Source: Bacteroidota bacterium
GTDB lineage: Bacteria > Bacteroidota > Bacteroidia > Sphingobacteriales > Sphingobacteriaceae
Assembly (NCBI GenBank): GCA_018266915.1
Contig: JAFDZM010000069.1
Location: 1 to 64,000, forward strand
Direction: 5' to 3'
DNA length: 64,000 bases
Part shown: piece after piece, positions 9,177 to 15,698 of the stretch
Layout: each line of letters opens with the position of its first letter
How positions within the stretch are numbered: position 1 is the first letter of the stretch
Position numbers and translations under genes: made by a program
The notes under the pieces: generated by a model
The model's input: the letters and a program-made list of their open reading frames with translations, nothing else
What the model was told of the DNA's origin: nothing
The model's database searches: none

Positions 9177-9515
9177 ATGGAAGAACAGAAACAAACGCCT
9201 CCTCCCATTATTGACCAGCTAAAAGAATACGCCGAAACGCAGATTAAGCTGGCAAAATATGAGGCTATTGACCGCAGCTCGAAATTCCTGTCAAGCTTTA
9301 TTGTTGACGTTGTTATTGCGGTCGCTTTTGTGCTTACATTTCTATTTTTAAGTCTTGCAGTTGCTTTTGTTCTATCAATTTGGCTTGGCTCTTACTGGGC
9401 CGGATTCGGGTGCATGGCAGGCATATACCTGCTGATAGCCATTATCATTATCCTGGCTAAGGACAAAATTCAAAAGCCTATGGTCGATGCGTTTATTAAA
9501 AAGTTTTTCCAATAA
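9177..9515 (+). CDS. Phage-holin-like (DUF1469) membrane protein
   Basis: A 112-residue protein with an N-terminal amphipathic helix (DQLKEYAETQIKLAKYEAID) and two transmembrane segments at about 42-65 and 70-96, the arrangement of the Phage_holin_3_6/DUF1469 family. Despite the family name these chromosomal proteins are not lytic holins as far as is known. They usually travel with YtxH proteins, as here. The stop codon is 2 nt from the next start, indicating translational coupling with the downstream hypothetical gene. Confidence 0.8.
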   Translation: MEEQKQTPPPIIDQLKEYAETQIKLAKYEAIDRSSKFLSSFIVDVVIAVAFVLTFLFLSLAVAFVLSIWLGSYWAGFGCMAGIYLLIAIIIILAKDKIQKPMVDAFIKKFFQ

Positions 9516-9517
9516 CT

Positions 9518-9928
9518 ATGACCGACCTAACTATAAATAATGCCGAAGACTTGAAGGCGGAGATATTACGCCTGCGTCACTTGAAGGAAGAACAGGGGGA
9601 AGCGCTTAAAGCGCGTTTTAGTTCGCCTGGCGCTGCTATTTCCAGCTTGATGACCGTATTCCCCAAAGGGTCAAAATATGATATCTTTCACCAGGATTTT
9701 TTGGGTCTTATTTCACGCATAGTGTTACCACTGACACTTAATAAAACGTTATTCCGCAATTCTAATTTCCTGGTTAAGGGACTGGTAGGGTTTTTATCTC
9801 AAAAAGCCTCCCACTTTGTCAGTGAAGACTCGGTAACGGGTCTTTGGGATAAAGTGAAGTCCTTGTTCGACAAGAAAAAAGCCAAGCAGGAAGATTTCGG
9901 CATCCCGCCAGAAAGCGAGGCGTCATAA
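9518..9928 (+). CDS. Conserved hypothetical protein of the YtxH cluster
   Basis: A 136-residue soluble-looking protein that I do not recognise as a named family. Residues 9-32 form a charged helix (LKAEILRLRHLKEEQGEALK), the middle is hydrophobic and could be a peripheral or amphipathic membrane-associated segment (FLGLISRIVLPLTLNKTLF), and the tail is Lys/Glu-rich. It starts 2 nt after the holin-like gene and is the last gene of the three-gene set, so a shared envelope role is likely. No catalytic motif is visible. Confidence 0.75.
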   Translation: MTDLTINNAEDLKAEILRLRHLKEEQGEALKARFSSPGAAISSLMTVFPKGSKYDIFHQDFLGLISRIVLPLTLNKTLFRNSNFLVKGLVGFLSQKASHFVSEDSVTGLWDKVKSLFDKKKAKQEDFGIPPESEAS

Positions 9929-9963
9929 CTAATTTCCGATTATCATAACATCTTAATAAAACT

Positions 9964-9971
9964 TATTTTTG
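9964..9971 (+). promoter_or_regulatory. Bacteroidota -7 element before trmB
   Basis: TATTTTTG matches TAnnTTTG exactly, 18 bases before the GTG start of trmB. No clear TTTG at -33. If used, the 5' leader would be only about a dozen bases. Confidence 0.45.
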
Positions 9972-9988
9972 CCATCTAATTTTTTTAA

Positions 9989-10636
9989 GTGGGAAAAGAT
10001 AAGTTAAGACGTTTTGCCGAAGTAAACACCTTCAGCAATGTGGTTCAGTTAGATGCGGGCAAGCCTTTTAAAGGTAAATGGGCATCAGAGTTTTTTAAGA
10101 ATAATAACCCGGTTGTGCTTGAATTAGCCTGCGGTAAAGGTGAATACACCGTTAATCTGGGCCAATTATTTCCTCAAAAGAATTTTATTGGGATCGATTA
10201 TAAAGGCAACCGCATTTGGCGTGGAGCTAAAACTGCTTTGGAAGATGGTGTAAATAACGTTGGTTTCCTGCGCATTCAAATTGAAACCATTCTTGATTAT
10301 TTTGCTGAAGGAGAGATCGATGAGATATGGATCACCTTCCCCGATCCTCAACCGCAGATAAGCCGTGAGAAAAAGCGCCTTACCTCACCACGTTTTTTGG
10401 AAAAATATAAGCAGATACTTAAGCATGAAGGGCATGTCAATCTGAAGACAGATAATGATGGGCTGCATGCCTATACTTCTGAAAAAATAGACGAGTTTGG
10501 CTTGAACTTGGTTGTCAAAACGGAGGACCTGTATAAGTCCGAATATGCGGATGAGGTACTCTCGATAAAGACTTATTACGAGAAGAAATATTTGCAGGAT
10601 AATAAGAATATCAACTATCTTAAGTTTTCATTCTAA
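9989..10636 (+). CDS. trmB: tRNA (guanine-N7-)-methyltransferase
   Basis: SAM-dependent methyltransferase that forms 7-methylguanosine at position 46 of the tRNA variable loop. The 215-residue protein has the SAM-binding ELACGKGEY motif (about 47-55), GIDYKGNRIWRGAK and the family motif TFPDPQPQ (about 116-123). The start codon is GTG at 9989, giving MGKDKLRRF; there is no suitable upstream ATG. The stop codon is 6 nt before the alkyltransferase-like gene, so the two are probably cotranscribed. Confidence 0.93.
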   Translation: MGKDKLRRFAEVNTFSNVVQLDAGKPFKGKWASEFFKNNNPVVLELACGKGEYTVNLGQLFPQKNFIGIDYKGNRIWRGAKTALEDGVNNVGFLRIQIETILDYFAEGEIDEIWITFPDPQPQISREKKRLTSPRFLEKYKQILKHEGHVNLKTDNDGLHAYTSEKIDEFGLNLVVKTEDLYKSEYADEVLSIKTYYEKKYLQDNKNINYLKFSF

Positions 10637-10642
10637 ACTCCT

Positions 10643-10975
10643 ATGCCCGACCTGAATTTTTACGACCAGGTATATCAAATCGTCCGCATGATACCGCCCG
10701 GACGGGTTACCTCTTATGGCGCGATAGCTAATAGTTTGGGTACAAAAGGCTCATCGCGAATGGTAGGTTATGCTATGCAAGCCTGCCCTGCTGCTAATCC
10801 ACCCGTGCCTGCGCATCGTGTAGTTAACAGTCAGGGACTGCTGACCGGCAAGTTTCATTTTGGTGGCGATTTAATGGAGCAATTACTAGAGTCAGAAGGG
10901 GTAAAAGTAGAGAACGATAAAGTAGTGGATTTTAAAAAAGTGTTCTGGGACCCGGCAATAGAGTTGGGGATGTGA
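10643..10975 (+). CDS. Alkyltransferase-like protein (ATL), DNA alkylation damage sensor
   Basis: A 110-residue protein corresponding to the DNA-binding domain of O6-methylguanine methyltransferase. The helix-turn-helix and arginine finger are visible (RVTSYGAIANSLGTKGSSRMVGYAM). In real methyltransferases the acceptor motif is PCHRV; here it reads VPAHRVV, with alanine replacing the reactive cysteine. That change defines ATL proteins, which bind O6-alkylguanine and hand it to nucleotide excision repair rather than reversing it. It follows trmB by 6 nt. The remaining residues of the recognition loop (NSQGLLTGK) are intact, so it is expected to be a functional binder. Confidence 0.88.
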   Translation: MPDLNFYDQVYQIVRMIPPGRVTSYGAIANSLGTKGSSRMVGYAMQACPAANPPVPAHRVVNSQGLLTGKFHFGGDLMEQLLESEGVKVENDKVVDFKKVFWDPAIELGM

Positions 10976-11026
10976 TATATATCCACCTGTAAAATTCCTA
11001 AATTTTAAGGGAGAAATAACAAAAAT

Positions 11027-11106
11027 GGGGGTCACACTGAGGCGCTCGAAGCGTCACGCGCAGAGGCCTTTTCCCACCATGCTTCGAGAGCCTCAGCATG
11101 ACACCC
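11027..11106. repeat. REP-like palindrome, TGTCA...CTTCGA family (copy 1)
   Basis: GGTCACACTGAGGCGCTCGA at the left and CTTCGAGAGCCTCAGCATGA then CACCC at the right form an imperfect hairpin between two convergent genes. Other copies are at 27255, 37057 and 39624. Confidence 0.85.
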
Positions 11107-11145
11107 GGCACAAATAAATTTTATACGTTAATCTGCTCAGTTCAC

Positions 11146-12360
11146 TTATAAATAGCTTAACCACCACTTATCCTTATTACCTTGTTTATAACGGTCGTAT
11201 CGCTTGCATAACGGATACAACCCAACAACAATAGCGACCCAAACGAGGTAAGATACAGGCAATGAAAACCCATAGCCTTTCAGGTCTGTTGTAAACCATA
11301 CCGGCTGCTTTAGTAACCATATATGCCAGTTCTGTCCGGGAGTCATTGCCGAGGCGATCAAAGCAATTAAATGGATAATATAAATATGGATGAGGTAGTA
11401 AAACATAGGTACGCGCCCGTATACTGAAACTACTTTTACTACGCCGTTTTGCAATCGCTCAGTAAGTCCTAAGAATAAAAGCGCTGATCCGATGGTCAAA
11501 AGAACATATAATAATGAGAATGGATATTTTGTCACATTAAGAAAAGACAGGAAAGTAAAAAAGCCATCCTTCTGTGCACTCCATTTTATCGGGTCGCCGT
11601 AAACATTGATCCATCTGAGTATAATAAATAATATGAGCGCCGCACCTCCAAGCGTGATCAATAACTTTTTCCTTTTTTCAGCATCATAACCCGAAGCGTA
11701 CAATTCGCCCAGGCAGTAACCTAACGACATCACAGCAAACAGAGGAACGATAGGATAGCCCACCAGCAACATCTCATGATGCCACATAAAAAACTGCTGT
11801 TCGTGAAACAACGACCAGCCAAATTCAGCCAATGTATTTGGCGGGAAGTGAATATTATCCAATAGATTATGACCGAAAATAACCACCAGACTTAATACAA
11901 GAATCACCCTTTTTGGTAAATGGATCAATCCAGCGAGTATAATCATGCCTAGCCCCAGCGCCCATATCGTGATAAAGAAAAACATGGGAAAAGTAATATT
12001 GAAGTTCCAGCCGAAGTTGGTCACGATCATTTCCAGCAATATGAGCCAAAGACCACGTTTTATTAAGAATGCTGACAGTTCCGCTTTGGTCTTTTTCTGC
12101 CCGATCAGATATGCCGAAGTACCCGCCAGCAGCAAAAAAATCGGTGCGCAAAAATGCGTGATCCATCGGGTAAAAAACAACACGCCGCTCGTTTTTGTAA
12201 GATCGGTCGGATCAAAATAAAACGATCCGAAGAACAAATAATCTCTCACATGGTCGAGCGCCATGATGATCATGATAGTGCCGCGCAGAAAATCAATGGA
12301 GGTTATCCTGACCTTGGTAAATGTCGGCCTGGTTTCAGTGATGGCTTGGGTTGAATTCAT
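11146..12360 (-). CDS. DUF1624 / HGSNAT-like membrane acyltransferase
   Basis: A 404-residue polytopic membrane protein. The N-terminal motif SIDFLRGTIMIIMALDHVRDY (split across residues 22-42) is the hallmark of the DUF1624/heparan-alpha-glucosaminide N-acetyltransferase catalytic family, with the conserved histidine in ALDHVRD. About ten transmembrane segments follow (for example at 62-85, 104-135, 145-165, 235-250, 275-300 and 322-345). The substrate is unknown; family members acetylate sugars across the membrane. It is a lone minus-strand gene, convergent to the ATL gene through a REP-like palindrome. Confidence 0.83.
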   Translation of the reverse strand: MNSTQAITETRPTFTKVRITSIDFLRGTIMIIMALDHVRDYLFFGSFYFDPTDLTKTSGVLFFTRWITHFCAPIFLLLAGTSAYLIGQKKTKAELSAFLIKRGLWLILLEMIVTNFGWNFNITFPMFFFITIWALGLGMIILAGLIHLPKRVILVLSLVVIFGHNLLDNIHFPPNTLAEFGWSLFHEQQFFMWHHEMLLVGYPIVPLFAVMSLGYCLGELYASGYDAEKRKKLLITLGGAALILFIILRWINVYGDPIKWSAQKDGFFTFLSFLNVTKYPFSLLYVLLTIGSALLFLGLTERLQNGVVKVVSVYGRVPMFYYLIHIYIIHLIALIASAMTPGQNWHIWLLKQPVWFTTDLKGYGFSLPVSYLVWVAIVVGLYPLCKRYDRYKQGNKDKWWLSYL

Positions 12361-12422
12361 ATACCGAATATACGACTATTCACAACTGTATAAAACCCGA
12401 TACTTGCTATAGGGTAGCTTGT

Positions 12423-12794
12423 TTACAAATCGGGGACGATTTGTATCAGCTCGATCCTATTCCCAAAAGGATCATAAAAAGCAAACCTGTCCCAACCGGG
12501 CACTACCGGCTCTTTAACCAATTCAACACCATGTGCTTCAAGTAATTTTTTGGCTGCAGCTACATCTTCCACCTCAAATGCTGTGTGCCGTGTAGACTTA
12601 GGCATTTTCGGCTCAACACCAATATGCAGTTGTATATCGCCGATGTCAAACCAGTAACCTTTACTATTAAAAATATGATCGGGGCGTGGTATTTGTTTCA
12701 GGCCTATCACGTCAGTATAAAAAGCCTTGGCATCTTCCAGTTGCTTCGGCGTAACGCAGATATTAATATGGTTGGCTCGTTTAAAAGTTATCAT
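12423..12794 (-). CDS. VOC family protein (glyoxalase/bleomycin resistance fold)
   Basis: A 123-residue single-domain vicinal-oxygen-chelate protein. Candidate metal ligands fall at the expected places: His near the start (ANHINICV), His in DIQLHIGVEP and Glu in NRIELIQIV. It begins with the ATGA overlap on the stop codon of the upstream VOC gene, so the two are translationally coupled. Whether it is a glyoxalase, dioxygenase or resistance protein cannot be told from sequence. Confidence 0.85.
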   Translation of the reverse strand: MITFKRANHINICVTPKQLEDAKAFYTDVIGLKQIPRPDHIFNSKGYWFDIGDIQLHIGVEPKMPKSTRHTAFEVEDVAAAKKLLEAHGVELVKEPVVPGWDRFAFYDPFGNRIELIQIVPDL

Positions 12795-13168
12795 TCGTGT
12801 TCGGCAAAGGTCAGCACATAGTTGTTATTGTCGAGGATAGAAAATTCCGTCGCTCCGTAGAAAGTCACATCCAAACCAGCCAGTACCTTCACCTTATCTT
12901 TTATCGACTCAAAAAACTCCCTGATGTTTTTCAGGTTGATGTACAGCAGCAATGAACCACCATCCTTGCGCTGAATTTGCGGCAAACTCTCGCCCAAACT
13001 TTCATAAGTCTGGAACATAATCGTCACGCTGCCGTTCACCATCATCGCCCAAACCAGGTCGTCGCCATTTTCGGGCACCGACATCGTTACATTAAAACCA
13101 AGCATCTTGTAAAATGCAATAGTTTCAGGCATATTACTCACAAAAATATTGGGCGACAGGCTTTCCAT
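12791..13168 (-). CDS. VOC family protein
   Basis: A 125-residue VOC-fold protein of the antibiotic-binding/PhnB-like branch. The start is placed at the methionine at 13168 (MESLSPNIFVSNMPETIAFY), because extending to 13300 would run into the neighbouring barrel gene and add unrelated residues. The typical VOC opening (IFVSNMPETIAFYKMLGF) and closing (GATEFSILDNNNYVLTF) strands are present, but the metal-ligand positions are not clearly conserved, so it may bind a ligand without catalysis. Its TGA overlaps the ATG of the next VOC gene in an ATGA. Confidence 0.8.
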   Translation of the reverse strand: MESLSPNIFVSNMPETIAFYKMLGFNVTMSVPENGDDLVWAMMVNGSVTIMFQTYESLGESLPQIQRKDGGSLLLYINLKNIREFFESIKDKVKVLAGLDVTFYGATEFSILDNNNYVLTFAEHE

Positions 13169-13205
13169 AGTTGTAAATTTTTGACACGATAAAGTTAATA
13201 CTATA

Positions 13206-14459
13206 TCAGAAAAAATAGTTGATGCCCGCCTGGTAATATGAAACCCCTGCCGGAGCGGATTCGGTGTTTGTAAGGGATGAGGAGAACCCACCAACCGCAT
13301 ATATTTCTACTTTGTTACCGATTACTAATCCCGCCTTAGCACGAGCTTCATTATAATAATGAAGAAAATCAGGGTAATTGTACCTTTTTATAGTAGATAC
13401 ATTATTAAAATTCAGGAGGTAATAATATTGGTTGTATGACGAAAAATTTAGCCCCAAACCACCGCTAATAAAAATTTTGAGCTTATCTTTTGAGTATACG
13501 TTATATTTAATTTGAGGGACCAGCGAAATATTCGTTTGTTTAAAATCAATACTGGCTTTAGTATTATTTCCATTAGTTTCTGTCTCAGGAATTGTGTAAT
13601 GAGCATTGCTTACTTCCGCTTCAACCCGAAAAACTAACCTTTGAGTATATTTATTTACAAAAAAATCAACGCCTGCTGATATAACCGGGGAGGTAACATT
13701 AGTCTTAGTGCCATCAGGAAAAAAGGTCTCCCCGCCTCCTAATTCCAATTTGTTAAACCTGGCTGCGCCACCGGCAAATAGCATAAATCCAGAAACTTTG
13801 TTTGATCTTAAATTTTGTGATGATTTACCGCCATTAATTAACTCTATAATATTTTGGATATCATCATCATTATAATTGGCGTATTTGATCTTTGTGAGCA
13901 GTTTAGGATCTTTTACATTATAAGTATCAGCCAAATCTTGTAATTGAGAGCGAAATGGATAGAGTCTTTGATATGTAATTTGGTCTTCGTTCGTATAATA
14001 GATATAAAATTCCAGCTCTTCCGGTTGATACTTTTGACCGCTTTGTATATAGAATCGGGTCTTTGTTTGGTCGGTAAATTCATAAAGCGAAACATTTTTA
14101 CCCTTAACGAGTATCTTCATAAACGAAGTATCACGTATGCGGCTTGTATCCAAATGGGTAGATATCTTATTTATGTTGTTTGATGCTATAGTTTTTGTGA
14201 AGATAAATTTTTGAAAGTGTTCTGCTCCTGTTATCCCAAACCCATTTGCATCCTCTACAGAAAATGATTGGTGCTGCGACTGATTTAAATTACTTTTAAA
14301 TGAAAATGTCTTAGGATTAATTTCCCATTCTTTGTAATCGATAAATCCTTTCAGGGTATCGTTTTTAAGATTGACTACATATCCGGGCTTGTAATTACTT
14401 TGAGCGAAGGATGATAAAGAAGCGGACAGAAAAAAGGCAAATAAGTATAAGTATTTCAT
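13206..14459 (-). CDS. Secreted outer-membrane beta-barrel protein, unknown function
   Basis: A 417-residue protein with signal peptide MKYLYLFAFFLSASLSSFAQ. Residues 25-170 form a beta-rich soluble domain (GYVVNLKNDTLKGFIDYKEW). The C-terminal half from about 215 reads as amphipathic strands ending in YQAGINYFF, a terminal aromatic typical of outer-membrane barrels. The layout matches a common Bacteroidota family of unknown role. The gene is AT-richer than its neighbours. It is upstream of the VOC pair on the same strand with a 37-nt gap. Confidence 0.75.
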   Translation of the reverse strand: MKYLYLFAFFLSASLSSFAQSNYKPGYVVNLKNDTLKGFIDYKEWEINPKTFSFKSNLNQSQHQSFSVEDANGFGITGAEHFQKFIFTKTIASNNINKISTHLDTSRIRDTSFMKILVKGKNVSLYEFTDQTKTRFYIQSGQKYQPEELEFYIYYTNEDQITYQRLYPFRSQLQDLADTYNVKDPKLLTKIKYANYNDDDIQNIIELINGGKSSQNLRSNKVSGFMLFAGGAARFNKLELGGGETFFPDGTKTNVTSPVISAGVDFFVNKYTQRLVFRVEAEVSNAHYTIPETETNGNNTKASIDFKQTNISLVPQIKYNVYSKDKLKIFISGGLGLNFSSYNQYYYLLNFNNVSTIKRYNYPDFLHYYNEARAKAGLVIGNKVEIYAVGGFSSSLTNTESAPAGVSYYQAGINYFF

Positions 14460-14526
14460 GTGCTAAGATTTAAGTCCTTAAAAATAGCTTTTTTAAATAA
14501 TATTCACAGAAATTAACAATCAGAAA

Positions 14527-14877
14527 ATGGGAAAACTAGCAGACGATTTCAACGCCTATCGCGCCAAAATGAATGACAGGATAATGGAATCGGCCAATAC
14601 CAATATCAAACGCTTTTTCGCACTCGATACCACCAGCTACGCCGAAGGTGCGCTGGACGTAAAAACCAAAGAAATGTTGGGTCTTGTCGCCTCTATGGTT
14701 TTGCGTTGCGATGATTGCATCAAATATCACCTGGGCAAATGCCACGAAGCTGGCGTGAATAATGATGAGATGAATGAGATATTCATGATCGCTAATTTGG
14801 TGGGAGGGTCGATTGTTATTCCGCATTATAGAAGGGCGGTGGAGTATTGGGATGAACTTTGTTCAGTTGGCAGTTAA
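14527..14877 (+). CDS. Carboxymuconolactone decarboxylase family (AhpD-like) protein
   Basis: A 116-residue all-helical protein. The CxxC-x3-H signature appears as CDDCIKYHLGKCHEAG (about residues 60-75), which in AhpD-like proteins is a thiol peroxidase/disulfide reductase centre; the same fold in strict decarboxylases lacks this pair. The cysteine pair therefore favours a peroxide-detoxifying or thiol-exchange role. The end of the gene runs into CAGTTGGCAGT repeat words. The tag gene follows 51 nt later. Confidence 0.87.
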   Translation: MGKLADDFNAYRAKMNDRIMESANTNIKRFFALDTTSYAEGALDVKTKEMLGLVASMVLRCDDCIKYHLGKCHEAGVNNDEMNEIFMIANLVGGSIVIPHYRRAVEYWDELCSVGS

Positions 14878-14928
14878 TAGTTTGCAGTTGGCAAATAAAT
14901 AAGTTAATTAGCAACTTATCTTAATACT

Positions 14929-15486
14929 ATGCAAGTTTCAGACTTAAAGAGATGCAACTGGCCAGGAACTGATCCACTGTATATGGACTACCATGACAAC
15001 GAATGGGGCAAGGAAGTTCACGACGACAAAAAACTATTTGAGTTTCTGATTCTTGAATCTGCCCAGGCAGGTTTGAGCTGGATCACCATATTGCGTCGGC
15101 GTGAAGGCTATCGCAAAGCCTTTGCTGATTTTAATGTCAAAAAAGTAGCTGCTTTTACCGATAAGGATGTAGAACGGTTGATGCAGGATACCAGCATTAT
15201 CCGTAACCGGTTAAAGATTCTTTCGGCGATCACCAATGCTCAAAAGTTCATAGAAGTGCAAAAAGAGTTTGGCTCATTTGATAAATACCTTTACAGCTTT
15301 ATGCCTGACGGTAAACCAATCGTTAATCATACCGATAAAATTCCTGCAAGTACCCCAATATCCGACGCGATAAGCAAGGATATGAAAAAGCGTGGCTTCA
15401 AGTTTTTCGGTACCACCATTTGCTATGCCCACATGCAGGCTACAGGTATGGTGAATGATCATTTGCCAGACTGCTCTTTTAAATAA
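14929..15486 (+). CDS. tag: DNA-3-methyladenine glycosylase I
   Basis: Base-excision repair glycosylase that removes 3-methyladenine from DNA. The 185-residue length is standard. Family hallmarks include RCNWPGTDPLYMDYHDNEWG (about 8-27), LILESAQAGLSWITIL with the catalytic-site glutamate and tryptophan (about 42-57), and the C-terminal FGTTICYAHMQATGMVNDH with the zinc-binding Cys and His residues. N-terminal Cys9 and His22 complete the HhH-type zinc snap. With the ATL gene 4 kb upstream this makes two alkylation-repair functions in the area. Confidence 0.95.
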   Translation: MQVSDLKRCNWPGTDPLYMDYHDNEWGKEVHDDKKLFEFLILESAQAGLSWITILRRREGYRKAFADFNVKKVAAFTDKDVERLMQDTSIIRNRLKILSAITNAQKFIEVQKEFGSFDKYLYSFMPDGKPIVNHTDKIPASTPISDAISKDMKKRGFKFFGTTICYAHMQATGMVNDHLPDCSFK

Positions 15487-15490
15487 ATGG

Positions 15491-15688
15491 ACACTAATTG
15501 CACGAATTAAGTCGAATTGCACGAATTGAATTTTTATAAAAGCACACCAGTTGTTTCGGATTTTTGCTGATTGCGCGAATTTAATTTTTCTTAATTTTTC
15601 TGTTTACACGAATTAAACCTATAATTTGCATTAAAATATTGCACCGTTAATAATTCGTGTAATTCGACTTAATTCGTGCAATTAGTGT
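15491..15688. repeat. 198-base inverted repeat of ATTCGTG words upstream of polA
   Basis: 37-base arms (15491-15527 and 15652-15688) are reverse complements with a single mismatch. Each arm carries CACGAATT twice with an AAGTCGAATT spacer. The interior is AT-rich and contains further CACGAATT words. It occupies nearly the whole tag-polA gap and ends 10 bases before the polA start codon. Related copies lie at 53236, 53784 and 54254. Confidence 0.93.
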
Positions 15689-15698
15689 ATATATCATT

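Noticed and set aside
9177..9515. Prophage remnant because of the holin-family hit
   Set aside because: The DUF1469 family is chromosomal, occurs beside YtxH genes, and no other phage gene is present.
13169..13300. N-terminal extension of the VOC gene to 13300
   Set aside because: It would overlap the neighbouring barrel gene and adds residues unlike VOC proteins; the start at 13168 gives the normal fold boundary.
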